A DNA stretch of 64,000 nucleotides from Scortum barcoo (taxonomy: Eukaryota; Chordata; Actinopteri; Centrarchiformes; Terapontidae), in contig CM041553.1 in the NCBI GenBank assembly GCA_023238725.1, positions 20,207,501 to 20,271,500 on the forward strand, given 5' to 3'. Below, piece after piece: positions 27,296 through 42,300 of this stretch; the first letter of the stretch is position 1; each line of letters starts with the position of its first letter. The translations under genes and the position numbers were made by a program. Below the pieces are notes generated by a model. It saw only the letters and a program-made list of their open reading frames with translations, did not search any database and had not been told where the DNA came from.

Positions 27296-27328
27296 TCATG
27301 TGATCTCAGAATACGGTAGCCCTGGAGC
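27296..27328 (-). CDS. plppr2: plppr2 coding exon 7, 33-base terminal coding piece
   Basis: The acceptor CCCTCGTGTTAG ends at 27329. Read in phase 0 after exon 6 it codes for APGLPYSEIT and stops at TGA (27298-27296). Its ending -SEIT matches the -TEVT/-AEVT ending of related PLPPR proteins, which is why this frame is preferred over a longer open frame through the same bases. Confidence 0.85.
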   Translation of the reverse strand, partial: APGLPYSEIT

Positions 27329-30300
27329 CTAACACGAGGGAACAGGACAGAGGGACGATTAGGAGAGGAAGAGAGAGAGCGAGGGAGAGGTAAAGAGTAT
27401 AAAACTTCTCAAAGCAACAAGGAAGTTAAAACCTGAGGGAATACAGCAAGTAAACTTGACTGAGGCGGCGAGAGACAAGAATACAAAATGATGATGTCTA
27501 GACAGGAGATCGGGTGTACACAACAGAGATCTCACACAAAGTAGAAACATCCAGATCCAACAAAATACCCAAGGTTATCAATGAGGACAAAAAAAAAGAA
27601 CAGTCCCACAAGACTCTACGGCCATGCTAGCACCTCTGTGAGAGCTACGTCAGAGAAGCTTTCAGCTTAATACTGTCATCAGCATGTTAACACGCTCACA
27701 ATTACAATGCTGATGTTTAGCAGGTATATTGTTTGGTCAACTTCTTAGTTTAGTTTGTCATTATGCAGACAATTTCATGAGTGCTAAGTATAGCTAAGGC
27801 TGATGGGACCGTCATTAGTTTTGCAAGTATTTGATTCTGAACCAAAGTATTGGACAAATCAAAAATTTAGATGAACTAAATTAAATTTTAGGATCACCAA
27901 AGTGACTGTAATTTATCCCGAGGGAGATATAAAGGTCTTCCAAATGTGGCGTTTATGGCAATCTTTGGCAACTAAATAGTAAAAGTCAGGGCATCACCAC
28001 CAAGGTGATGAAGATTTATCCTTTGTGGACCATGACTGTCCAAAACCTTATGAGATATTTCATTTTTCATTTCAAGTGGTGGGCCCAGCAAAGCTAATAA
28101 GCGTCCGTCTCACAAAGAGGCACCTTACAGTCAAAAACATTGTACAGTCTGCCGATATTTTTATTTGATCAGTGTTGATTTCCCCCATCCCTTACCTGGA
28201 GGCCACTTAACTTTTCGAGTGGACTCTCCACGCGGGGCAGGCTGAGGAGAGGCAGCCCGATGGGGGGCTCTGCACGCTGTGGAGGCGGAGGAGTCGGCGC
28301 TGCAATCTGGGTGGGCTGGAAATTGTTGATCACACATGACACCTGATGGAGAGCAGAGAAAAGAGGTGAGAGAAAAAAAAGGAGGGGAGAGATTCGCTCC
28401 ACTGCTCTACAGAGATGGATGATTTTGTGGTGCGTGAAACACTCCAAGTGTCCATGGGAACAGACAGTGAAGAGGACACTTAAAGGATGGGAGGGAGAGG
28501 CAGAGATGAAAGACAGAGAGAGGAAGAATGAAATATGGGAGGAGGCATTGAAAGAAAGCTACAGCCTTATGGATGAACCACAGGGGGCACTTTGATCTTT
28601 AAAGTTAACACTAAACCTAGAAGTTTTTCCAGAAAATTGATTCAGAGGAAGTCCAAGACCAAATGACACACATTTGAATGAGCCATGGTAAAGACTCAGA
28701 TCAGTCCATTTACATTTATAGGTGTAAAAGTGGGTGTGTGTCCTCTTTCATATTGGCTCTTTCAGGCTCTTTTGCCCAGAGCTCGCCTTAATCGTCAGTC
28801 CATCCTCCCACCATCTCTCCTGCGCCACATCACGCCAACACCGCTCTCTCTGGTATCCTTCACTTCTCCCTCCATCACACTATCCTCTCCTACAAAGGCA
28901 AGACGCAGTAACTAGCTGTGCATTTGCTCAAAGTTGAGTTAAGGCCTCAACATGACTTTTTCGTGCCTGTCTTACCATTTGAAAAAATATTATATCACAT
29001 GAATGGAACAATTTCCATTAAAAACAGCATATCAAATCAGCAGTAACAACAAAATGGACCAAAAAAATCAGCACTGCTGCAACAAGTTAAAACTGATAGC
29101 CACGACTAGACTATTTCCTTACTGAATTTTTCACAGCTGTTGTCTGTAATTGAAAAAAAGATCTATTTTAATTAACCAGCAGAGAGAGACAAACAGCCTA
29201 ACTCCTGTATCTAAGTAACCAGCTACAGAGAGGCAATTTGTTGTGGTTAAGTTACTTTTAAATAATATATTTAAATATATTACATTGTAAATAAATACGA
29301 CATTGATTTTAATATAAATATATAAATACAGACACCTAGCAAAGCAGATGCTTCATCCCTATTAACAATCGACTAAGTTATCAAAATGCTTTCTGTTTGA
29401 ATTAATATGACATGTTTGAATGTGGATTGTGTACGTGAGTATGCTGAATAAGACACATTTATATTGTCATGTACTGTGAACAGACAAAATCTTATGTTAA
29501 AATAGACCCATTTTATCTGTAGAATGTGTTTTACTCCCCTCATGTTCACAGAAGATGATAAAAACCAGAGTGCAGTATTTTAGGTTTTATGTAGGTTGGT
29601 CTATGGCACTGATCGAAAATAATCTGCCTAAAATAACATATTATTAACACATAACAATATTTCTGTCAGTTACACAGTTTGCAAGCCAGCCTGGCACCCT
29701 TGTTGCTGCTCTCTATCTTTATAAGGCCATATTCCCTGAATTTCCACCCATCACCTCTTCTAACGCTCTTTTCCTTCTCGACAATCTCCCGCCCTCCATC
29801 CCTCCTCTCATTCTCACCAGGAAGGCAGCGATGGCCCCTCCGGTGACAAACCCGGCCAGGACATCATTCCAATGGTTTCTGTGTTCGGTCACCCTCATCA
29901 CCCCCACCAGCACAGCCAGAGACAGCAGCACCAGGCACAGGGTGGGCTTGGTCAGACGGGTCCCTTTGGTCCGGAACACCAGGGTCACGTACATCTGGAA
30001 GACAGAAATGCATCTGAAATGAGAGATGTCACGTCATTTTTTTCATGGTGAGCAGAAGCAGGTGCCGAATCCACAGGTCTTCAGTCGGCCAGCCAAGATA
30101 ATTCAAATGGTGCTACAGCCTGCACAGCTTAATAGGTTGAGCAGCTTGAATGAGCCACGAGAGGCCGCAATTTGCAGTGATTTTAGAGCAGCTCAGGGGT
30201 TTGATGGGGAACAGAAACAAAGCACCATGAAAACACTGCCATGAATGGTTTAATGCCTGACAATAAAAGACTGACAATGACAGAACACGGCACTGTTATT

Positions 30301-33300
30301 AAAGAGATAACAGAGATTACATCAGAGGTTTTTTCAGCAGTGCTTAAACATAACTAAATGCTATACTCTACTATTGTTATGCTTCATTGCTTAAGAGGCT
30401 CATACACTCGCCCCAAACAAAGGAGATCACTTGTGTTAAAATCATGTGACACTGTCACAGGAAGAAATTAACTTTAAAACAACTGTTTGTTTCGGTATGT
30501 GGTGAAAATGTGGTTTATTCTTTTGCATTGTTTGAAATAGTTAACTATTATTCAGCTTAAGAATATACACACACACACACGTATGTTCTTCCAGTTACAG
30601 CCATTTGAATCCAATATTATAGCTTATTGTTCTTCTCTTCATTAAATTTCAATTGACAATTTTGTACTTGTAAGTTTTCCAACAGTATTACATAAACTGA
30701 CCAATCTGAAATTGGCCAGCTGTGAAGCAAGAAAGGAACTTCACAGGCTTATTTCCTTTGGAGGAATCCATCTTCATCTCTGTCCTCTCTTCATCTTAGG
30801 ATGCAATATCATTGTTTCATCATTTTTTTCATCTTTTATCTTTTGAGAAACTTTGGTACATGTTGCTGATAAGGAAAACTTTATAAAAGGCGTTATTTTT
30901 TACAACCTGGTAACCCAAACGTTTTTCTCATAAATGATCTAATCTATAAAGATTAAGTAAATGATTTATCAACCATTAATAAAACCTTTGGTAAAACGTT
31001 CCTCATTCTAAAATATTATTAGACTTATTTTACTTCTGCTTTAGTAATAGTTTAGCAGAGCAAAAGTATATCAAATTCAAAAATCAAATTTATTTAAGTC
31101 CAAAATCACAAACATCGTGTTGCCTCAGTAGGGCTTTACAGTCTGTACAGTTGTGACACCCTCTGTCCTTAGACCCTCGATATCTAGTGGTACAGTTTCA
31201 AGTTTTTGCTTACACATACAACAACATACACAACACCATCATATACCACATTACCCTTATGTGCCCTCCTTTACCCACTGCCCCCCAAAAGTTCCCTACC
31301 ACCGTGTAGATGGCTGAATAAAAGCTGAGCGCTGCGTCTTTGGAGGGGAAGGACTTGCGAGCAGACGCCACCAGGTACGGGTTTCCTGTGCAGGCTCGGC
31401 GCTCTGTGATGTACTGCAGCGGAGACTGGCAGCCCAGAGCTGTGTAGTTTGGTTTGCAGGCAGTTAGGAAGTGAGGCGTCTGGTTTCCTGTCACCACCTG
31501 ACCCGCATTGGCAAAGATGGTGGTGGTGAAGAGGCCGAAGGAGTAGACCCCTGTGTGAAAAAGAGAGACAAAATATGTGAATCAGCGAGACCGCTAAGTG
31601 CCAGAAACAACCAGTTAAATGGGAAATAAATGGGTACGCTGGCTGCTATCAGCGTAGGAGTGAAAGGCCAGACAGGCCTAGCCTTTGCTTTTATGCTTCA
31701 TGTCTTGTCTATAGTCCATCACTTTAAAAGATTCAAAATTTTGATAAACACAGGCTACAGAGATGATGAAAAAGATCACAGAAGACTACAAGAAGCGAAG
31801 GGCAGGCAAAAGTAGTCCACAGGAGACCTAAACTAAGGATAAGGGCTCTTTCTGGCCCTATGACAGAGGAGTACTGATGTAAGGCTTAATGAGCCATGGT
31901 CCCAGAATACAGAGGCTCTATTCACTTAAAGCCAAACCTCTGATCTTTGGGACTATAACTGACCCAGAAAACGTACGATCCTTCGGAGGAGGGGGTTGAA
32001 ATAACAGCAGTCGGCGGTCACTATGGTCTTCTCCTGAGCTCCCTCTGTCTTCACAAAGAAACTGGTCACTTCTCCAATCAGAATCTGGGAGCAGAAAGAG
32101 AGATGGGGGAAACCACGATTATTTTTGTCAAACAGAAAGCTAAAACTGAGTGGCTGAGGATTGATCAGCATCTGTGAATATTCTGTCAGTTAAATAGGGT
32201 GCGGAGCAAAATTATTCATGAGTGTTCCTCCCTCAGCTCTGCAACGATTACATTTTTCTTTGGTCAGCCTGCTTCAGATTTCTCTCACCATTTGGCTGAT
32301 TTTATGCTGCTTTAGTAAATAACACCTCCCATCCACTCTCATCAGTGGGAGATTGTCGACCTCGATGTCTCATGGACCTTCTATCTCTCCATTTCTCTTT
32401 TTTTCTGCACAAAACACAGCAGCTCTGGAAAACCATGACTATACTTTGATTAATAATTTTATGCAGACTAATAACCTCAAAAGTGAGCATTGGGTTTGCC
32501 AGATAACATAAAATCAAACACAGCTTCAAGTATTTTCATAAAATATTTCAAATGTTTTGGCTAGTGTTTTATCCCACCCACACCACACCCCTACAAAACC
32601 TCCATTATATTTTTTACTATTATAGCCTTAACACATTTTGAACATGCATTTAAAGAGCTCACACCCTGAGCCACTGGCAGCCCTTTGTGAAGCAGTAAAA
32701 ACAAAGTCAAATCAGCAGGACAGGGGAATAAATGGACTAAATGCCATGTAACACATTCCTGGACACCATTACAACCTGTATACTGAACCTGTCTGATCAG
32801 GGCACCCCTGCTGACAGAAGCACAGATAGATGTAGGTTACATGCTCATACAATATGCATGGCCCCCAGCCAGGAGCGTGGGATGATGTTAATGCGCAAAA
32901 ACCTGAAAACCTCACCTGCTATTTTATTGTCAGGAGGCAATCACATGACATTGATCAGCATTTCAAAGGGATTGGTGCTCGGTAACCAAGACCTTTCCAA
33001 TTTGGTGACTGTGAACAAACCTAATTTGATTCTGTTAGGAGGATGGAGCATGGCAGACTTTATAAGTAAAGACAGAGACACAACATTTTGACCTGTTGAA
33101 ATAATTGTCAAGATGTTGTGAGCTAGTCTCCTGTAAGGTCAACTATTACTGGTGAGATTATGTGCAACTGAATTAAAGTGGAACAGGGTAATGCTACTAA
33201 AGCTCAGGAAGCCCTCCAAAAAAAAATAGCCTATAGGTAAAGAAAAACGTACAGAAAAAGTGTTACCGTACATGGACCTGATCATACATTGGCCTCAAGT

Positions 33301-36300
33301 TCTGCTTCTCTTTTCTCTTTATCAAGCACACACAAGTTTGACTACAATTTTTATTTATTTCTGCAGGGAGGTGTGTGCGTAGGGTCACCCATAAATCAGC
33401 ATCCCTAGAGCTTGAGGAGATTCAGCACCTTGCTCCAGGCACTTGGGCAGAGCTCGTGGGCGCCAAAGATTAGAAAGCTGGATTATGTGAAGTACATTTT
33501 TACCCCAAGGCTGCTCCAAAATCACATCACCCACTGCCCATGATGAAAATGACTCCAAACACTCCCACCAATGGCACAACTGAGAGCCTTAAAAATAACT
33601 ACATGAATGGGTATCTGGCTTGGTTAACTGTTTGTTGGTATTGATGCTTCTCAGCTTTTTGTCTGGAAACTGAATAGCAAAGATGGCACAAAGGCTCAGT
33701 CAACATGTTTTTCAGTCTTTTATTGGGTCAGTCCTATATTTTTTTTCTGTAGCTTTCCACCATTAAAGTGTACGCGTCACAGAATTTCACCCTGTCATGT
33801 TGGTTTCAGGGAGAGATTTGAGTTCTTTCATCCTCTCCTGCAGCATCTCCTGAAGAGAACGAAGTGACACCTATCATTCCCCCAGTACAAGCTTCCTGTT
33901 ATGCTACAGAGACAGAGATGCTTGCTTAGTACGTGATGGCCATATATATGTATGGCAAATATAGCAAGTGCTGTGGAAAAAAGTTGTCCTAATTGTCCCT
34001 CTAAGTTTTGGTCAATTTCAGCAGGCTCCAACCTATTGAGCCCTTTAATGACTCTCTCTGTGCTAAGAAAAGTGTGCGGGAAACGAAAGCAGCCTTCCCC
34101 TTACTTCTGTGAACTGGATTTAGGTGTGGTGAAAAATTGAATCAGAGCATCTGTGGATCATGCCAGAACATCTTCTGTGAACCTTTTATATACTCAGGGA
34201 ATAACACCGTGACAAAAGTATCACTGTAGTGTTTCTTCAACAGAAAATTAAGTTTATAAGACTTTCATGTTAAAACTCAAAAGGCAAAAGTGTTCTGAAT
34301 AAACAGAGATGCTCTTGTGAAGTGAGTGTAGAGGAGAAGAGGAGGGAGGAAGAAAAGGAGTGAAGGAGACACTGATGATAGTAAATTAACAGCCAAAAGG
34401 GCAGAAGGCATAAGAGACTTGTAAAAGTTTGATGAAGGCAATTAATTACTGTGAAACTGAGATTACAGATTAAAGAAAAGAGGTTGATTGCAACATAATT
34501 AAAAGTGTGAAACGCTCATTCTAAATTTGCCAAACTGGCTTCAACAGCTGTCTATGCAGAGTGGTGAAAACATTTTTTGACGGCACCACAAGGGAGTTTG
34601 ACCATTTAAGTGGTGTGCATTACAGTGAGAGGATGTATACAATAAAAGAGTTTTAGAGTCGCTGCAAGCCTCAAAAAGGAAGACATCTCTGTGGGGCAGC
34701 AGGATGTGTAACCAGCACAGCGGCTGCAGCCACAGACCTAATAAACAAACACGTACTAAATGACTACAGCACATGCACATATACACAATGGCCCAAACAT
34801 AAATGCAGTAATGTTGAAAACAGAAAAAAAGAAAGATATAGAATTAATATCAATATCTGATTCTGCTGTGAAATCGATTTGGTTTCATGGCACCACAGAC
34901 TGGGGTCATTTTTTTAAAGTTGATCAACTGAACTAAACAGCTTCTGAGTTCTTTGAAATACCAACAAAAGCTCAATCCAGTTCATTCTACTTCTTTCTTA
35001 CAATAAAGTAGTTACTGACAAAGCTGTGAGTTGTTGAAAGCTCATTCTTACATTCATTTTATATTTACACTACATAACAACTCTTTGGAAAGATGTGTTG
35101 CCCTATCTGTATACTTTGCTTTTGATTTGATTGTCAGGTGGAACAGTGACAATACATTTTTTTCAAGAAAGAGCTGACTTCCATGCTTTTCACAATGTGT
35201 TCTCAGAAGAATGGAGCCCGAGTTCCTTGATGATTCCTTGAAGGCAACATCAAGCCAAAAGGAATCAAATTCAGAGAGGATAAAGGGCACGTAGGAACAG
35301 AGAAGGAGGGACGCTTATGATGTTCACACCTGCACATGTCTGTTAATAATATAAAAGCGCCTGGTATCTGTACTGACTTGTTGAAACAAGCACATGCGGG
35401 TTTACATTTGAATGAATTATTCATTTCTGGTGTGACAGCAGTGCTGTTCAATGCATTATAGCTTGTGCTGCATCCCATAAAGCAACAGCTGCAGATAATA
35501 ACATTGAACAACGAATGGTCTTGTTACTTCTTTCTCTGCCATGTTCTCTCACTGTGATGGAGAATGAAGTCTACATCCCCATTAGGGAAGTGGTTGCCAT
35601 GTCCACTCCTTTATCATTCGCTCAATTACTTTTTTCATCCACTCCAAAGCTAATGTGTTCACATCGACATTCAGCGGTGATGGGCTCCCACTGAGTTGTT
35701 ATATGCTACGTTTCTCCCACCGCCATGTATTCAAAAGTATCCAGCGTCAATACTAATCCCCTTTCATACTGATCTAAGTGAAAGGTTGCTTCCTGTTGTT
35801 TCATGGAGCATCCACTTTAATCACAATAAAAGGTCTTTAATAGAAAGAAATAGAAAGAAATACCAAATGTATTGATAGTACCGGGCTTTGAGGTAACTGT
35901 GGTTCTGTCCAGCAGCTTCTAATGCAGAAGCTTCTGTACAGAAATCAATATTCAAGCAAAGAAAACACAAACGCTGCTGGCTCTTGGCCTTTTACTAAAT
36001 GCTAGTGCAAAAACTGCAGATATAACATAGGTTTTAATGGCAGCTCTGAGACTAATTTGATATCAAGATAACAGGCAACAGAGAGAATGAAGGCTCGACT
36101 GGAAGCTCACTGATTTTTCATGTTCTGCATGTGTTTCTCACAGTTTTCTACCAAACTTAATTCTTGGATTCATATTTTTATGCACACGTCTACATCTATT
36201 CTGAGCCTTCTTAGTGAAGTTGAACAGGCAAAGATTAATGTCTATGAGACACTCACTCCTCACTGGTTCCTCACTCACACACGTGTTTGAGAAATACATC

Positions 36301-39300
36301 CACGTGTATGTTTAAAGCAGCACTAATTGTTATTCTCATATTGACAATGAATTAAATGATGTTATGCAATGTAAAATGCATCACACATAGTGATGAACCT
36401 TCAGAGAATCATCATCCAACTCCGTGGTTCCCCTCAGCTCAGAGTGTTTTAGCATATTTCAGCTCATTATTTTAGTATGACTACCAACAACTACCACAAC
36501 AGTGTTTGTTTCACTTTTTCTGCTCTCAGCAATGTGTCTTTCATCAAAAAAGACCTAAAAAAGTCAATGCACACTACCCTCCCTACACTGAGCAACAGAT
36601 ATGTAAATTGTCAACAATTTGCTGACATTTTCACGATAATGGCTTTATATGGTGATAATATGTCAACATTGTGTTTATAGCCTGTTGCGCTGTCTCCAAC
36701 AGGTAAAAAAATGAAATGAATGCAGGTTTAATGCAGTGGCTATGACCTTTTTCAACATGCACTCTAGATATTTTTTTAAGGTATACGTTCAAACAGAAGT
36801 AGCTTACTTATTTAAAGATGACTTTTAGTCAGTTTACTAAAATACAATGTCACAATGTCCTGACAGAAGTAATGTCTGAATCTTTAATGACAGCTTTGGT
36901 TATGCATATCATGTAACACTAGCACCACTGATACAGACTGATATCGTAGTCAGGGTGTTTCTGCTAATGTTCAATAGATGTAATGGTATGGAATGTATTG
37001 TGAAAAAAAATGAAATCAAAAGAAGCTAATGTGGTCCAAAATATACCTAAACATACAGTTGAATGGAATTTGTGACAACTTATGACATTGAGATACCGAC
37101 TTATCAAACTGAAAACTTTTAAACAAGACATTTAGATAGAATCTTGCCTAAATCAGCAGCGAGGCTCTCCGTCTGCCTGCTTTCATTCTCAGCACAAAAC
37201 TGCAGGAACATGTCAAAGCAGCTACAATAAATCCCATTTGACATTTACAATACAGCAACTGCAGCGCATAGACGTCACTGTCTTTTTTTTCGGGATTGTT
37301 TTTAAGCAATGAAGAAAACACGATCACAAGGACACTCCAACAGACATGCAAAACAAGTAGAGGTGAAATTTCACCAATTCACCACCTAACAATCTGACAT
37401 AACTAAATGTGTTATTCCGCGTTGGGTATTGCGTTGGGAAAGGAAGTGAGAATATAGGGACAGAGAGGGTTGGGACACATGCCACAGGGGTGAGGAAGAT
37501 GATGAGACAGACAGCCAACACTCATCAGTCCTGAAATACAAAACACAACAGACTTCCCACTGCATTAGTCTGCCTCTAATGGAGGGGGCAATGGTAGGTT
37601 GAGCGTATTTTTGAGGCTCAGTGGGTGTTTTGGGGTTCAGAGTGCAGGTAGGGTCACCCACCTCTGTGAGGTGTCTGCTGCCAGCGTGCCACCATGTAGC
37701 CACGTAAGCAGCATACTTCACCCACCTATCCATGATGAGGTGTCTGCTGCCATCTCATTGAACCACGTCATTTCTTCAAAGGATCGATCTAACAGGACTT
37801 TTTGAGGCAACAGTGGCTCCACGCGCACATTTAACCAACCAAGCGGACACCTGTTACCGACTGAAGAAACGCAAGGCTGTGCAAGTTCCCTCCATATAAT
37901 TCTTTGCTATCTGCGTAAAGTCATTAACAGCTTGGCTGGCGACGTGCGAGATGATTTTTATTCCTCCGGTGTTTCTCTCCCCTCATCCAAACTCATTTAA
38001 TTGAAATACTGTGTCACTTATACTGCTGGAAACCGGAATTAAATCAGCAAATAACTAACAATGGCGAAGCAGCCCTCGAGGCTCTCATTTGAAACATGAA
38101 ACAGAGCATTTTAGAAAACGGTCCCAGCTCTGTTTGAATTCCCTAATAAAAACACAAAACATGCATGAGTCACGGGGCAAGTGTGTGAGACCTGCCAGTG
38201 GGTTCAACATAGACTTTTGAACCACAATTTCTCAAACTTAGTGGAAGGTAAATCAGCTGGAACAAGGTGAAAATCACTTGGCAGCCAATTAGTTTTGAGC
38301 AGATGTTGACTGTGTTCTGGAGGCAATTGTTATGTTTTTTAGGCCGCATGTATTTTATCCTCAGATAGGATAAAATAGTTGGAGGGATAAAGAATGAGAG
38401 ATCTCAACTCGTCAGAGGAGGCGGCGCGATTAAGATAAAGGCAGACATTTGTGTGTAAAAACAGAAAAAGTGACGCGGCCAAAGGATGAGAAGACAGAGA
38501 GAAGACAGAGAACAGAAAGTAGGGTGGAGGAGAGTAAGAGGAAATGGAGGAGTCGTTGAAAATGAGACAGAAAGAGAATAAGAAAGAGGCAGATGAAGAG
38601 ATAGATGAAGAATGACTGACACAATCTGTCGTCTTCTGCCTCAGAGAGCAGAGATCACATGGCCTCCTTTGTTGAGAAAGTACGTGTGTGTACTGCAGAA
38701 GCTGTTAGCGAGAGTTTTTTCGTCCAGAGGGAAGCAACTCCGGAGCTTTTCAGCTCTGACAACTATACAGATAAGTTGAAAGGATGTCTGTGGGAATAGA
38801 GGTGGCACATGAGCGCATTTGTAGGAGAGTGATGGGAGAAACTCTGGAGTCTGAGTGGGTCTTAATTGGCTTTCTTTGATTTTCTACCCAGTGTGACACG
38901 GTGACAGTCAGTTGCAGGACGTCCTCTGGCTTTTGTGAGCGTACGAGGAGGTGCACGGCCTCGCTTGACGAAAGGTGACAACGAGGATCAAAAGGAGAGA
39001 TATGCGAAGGAAGGAAGAGGATGACAAGGTGATCATAACATATAAGGGCACTTCAGAAAAACTAATTTTCGAAAAGAATATGTGAGATAATAGAGCAGTC
39101 AGCAGGCATCCGACGATGAGCTCTGACTGTGCAGACGGGAAACTGGTGGATTGTTTTAACAAAAGACATGTCCTGGACGTTCATTCAGCCGTCACTTTCA
39201 ATTTACAGCTCCTCCACAAAGAAATGCACAAGGGGCCTTAAAAAAAGGACATTAATATCACACACGGCCATATTCGATTTCACCACACACACACACACGG

Positions 39301-42300
39301 AGGTACAGAGACATGAAAAACACAGAGATCCACACTTTCACTCTGCCTTAGAACACTATACACTGTGAACTATGAGTAATACCAACAGTAATCAGAACAG
39401 GAACAAGTGATGCAGCATTAAATCCCAGTTTGACGTCACATCATATAAAAAGGCAAATTAAGCTTAAGAGGGAGTATGGAAATTTATGCAAGTGTTCATT
39501 TCTTACAGATGTGTTTGGGATTTTTCCTCCATCATTAACAGCTCAGGGACATTGTGAGAAAACACTGAATTTAGCTACGCATTTACACCACGAGCCGCTA
39601 CACAATGAATCATATCTGGTTCGGTGTTAAATTCATAATCTGTGTGTTTGTGGATATACAATGTGCGTGTGTATTGTTTTTTTTCTCAGAGGAAGTCGAT
39701 TACACTTACGCACCTTCTGAAGATGACGTAACACCGACTGGAGTGAAAGCAGCTCTTCAGTCATTATTGTGAAAAGAAACACACATACACAAAAAAAAAT
39801 GCTCTCTTGAGGATTACATTGGGTCTACATAAAGCTTCTGCAAATATCACGAGACATTTGTTGACATTGTGAGCCCAGTGCTCTACTTTAAACACACACA
39901 CACACACACATCGTACACACAGGCAGCCTTCTCACACGCCAGCGATGGTAACCATGACAATTTAGCTGCTTTAGCTTCATAATCACCCACACTCTCCATC
40001 CATCTCCTTCTCTCTGTCTCACCCTGCTTTTATTCTGTGTTTCGCTTATGGCCGGGCGGCTTTCCTGTGTCTTTGTGGAGGAGAAACTAAGCTACCAGAA
40101 ACATCTCCCCTTTTACTTTTTTCCTCTTTGTTAATTTTCAAATATAAACGGCCCTTTCTTGCCTCCCCCTCTATCTCTCCCTCTCTCTTTCTATCTCACG
40201 GTTGAAATCCTGTTTGTGCCCAGTGAAGATTTTAACCGCGGTCTGAGGTATGACCCGGTTCATCCTCTCCCCCCCCCACCCACTCTCTTTTCTTGTCTCT
40301 CTTGCATTTTCCTCTTTTTCCTTGAGTCTCCTCCTCTCCATCCTCCGTGCTCTTCACCTCTATCTCCACCTCCTCATATTCTGCTTTTCTTCCTATAAGT
40401 TGAGTTTCATTTAATCAGCTCCGCACTTTAAGAAGACACAGAAGGATCCTGGACCAGTGTGGGAAGCGACCTAGCAGCTAATCTACCAGAGCTAGACTGC
40501 GAGTGTATTGCTGGATTAGAGTTCTCATCTACGGGCTGGAGCATGTCTTACAGGCTATCACAGTGGGAGCAGATAGCTGGTCAGGCGTATCGACATGGGG
40601 CTACATGGCCTGCTGTCTTCATCTCTCAATCCTCTACACAGTGTGATTGGCAGTGACAGGATAAAGCTGTGATTATCCCTTATTATCCCTGCCCTTTTGT
40701 CACTGCTACGTCTCATAGGCACGACTGCTGACGCACTGATCTGTCTGTCTGCCTATCTTTCCGCCTTTGACTTTCTACCTGTCTCACTTTTGAACAGGAT
40801 AACTCACAAACAGAGAAAGAGAGAGAGGAATTTGGGAAAATAAGATCAGTATAAACAGTAAAAAGACATCACTATTTGTTATGGATGGTCCACTAGTAGA
40901 GGTTGATGTTGCACGTTTTACTGTACATAATTAAGAGAGCAGAGAAAATAAGACAAGCAGTGTCCAAAACAGCTTTTTTATTTTGCCAGTGACCTAACTA
41001 TACAGTCTTCTCCACACAGCTCCCTAGACTGTGGGGAGAAGTGAGTGACTGAATGAGTGAATGAGTGAATGAATTCAGACACAACAACTGTCATTCCCTG
41101 TTTGTTCTGGCTGAATTTGAGTTGCTTCAGTCGCTATCTGAAGGTCTACCTACGGAGCTGCCGCCCACTCCCCCTGATGAAGTCGCCTCAAAGAGGCAGG
41201 AAAACCTGCCTGAGTCACAGCCAGTCAACAGCCTGTTTAACAGATCTTTTACATTCCCTGTTTTTATAGGCAAATACTGTTACATGTGCTTGGCATGACA
41301 TCAAAATTAAAAATCATATGTCATCTTACTGATTTGTGTGATAAAAGAAGGGCAATTCTAGCTAATTGTAGCTGTTCTGAAAGGTTCAGATAAGTGTATT
41401 TCATAAAAAAAGAAATAAATAAAATAAAAAAGTTAAGCCCAAAAGCAATTTTCATATGGGAGAAATATCTGCTACTTTTCACAAATAAAGCAAAGATTGG
41501 TTTCACACTTTTCACAACACCAAACACATTTCTCATCAGAACCAAAATCACCTTCGCCAAGTTTGTGGCTTTTTCTTCTCTCGGATATCCATCCTGAAGA
41601 GGAAATCATCAACAGAGCTGATCTCTTCACAGCTCATTGTTTGGGACAGAGTGACACCTAAATCTTTTCTCCCGCTCCATAGTTCTTCCCAATCCTCTTC
41701 TGTCTGTCATATGTGACTCCATTATTCATGAAGGATTGTCCCAAGGCTTAACAGTATGCAAACTTCTGGACAATTTGCATATGAGCATTGGATTTATGTC
41801 TGTGCTTTGTGTGTGTGTGTGTGTACTCTGCCAGTATGTGTGATAAAATACAAGACCGATGACAATTGCAATCAACTTGAAAATGTCAGAAGAAAAGGAT
41901 GATTGCACGATTGAACTGCACGAGTTCTCCAGTTTCACGATCTATGAAGACGCAGCTACACTTAGCAGTGCATATGTGTGACCGTGTGATTGTATGTCTA
42001 TATGTGCGTTGGTGTGTGTGACAGTAGATTCCTGTCAGTTTGCTTGTCAAAGATGACAACTATTATTGCAACAACAATAGGAGATAAATTTAGAATAGAG
42101 AAAGAGTGAGAAAAATGAGAACAGGAAAAGCCCGGATTTTCTGAACAACATAATTTGCCAAGCATTAGCATAACAATGGAGCAGTCAGGGAGCCATCTGA
42201 ATACAGGGGAACTATGCTGTAGCAGGGCTCACCTCCAGCTTCCCACCATTTGAATCATATGTATCTGCCTCAAACACATGAGCAAAGAGTAGAGGGGGAA

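Noticed and set aside
41065..41298. Plus-strand frame with a proline/glutamate-rich middle (ELPPTPPDEVASK).
   Set aside because: It looks protein-like in composition for a short stretch, but has no convincing splice sites or known similarity and lies in plppr2 intron 2 on the opposite strand. Probably chance.
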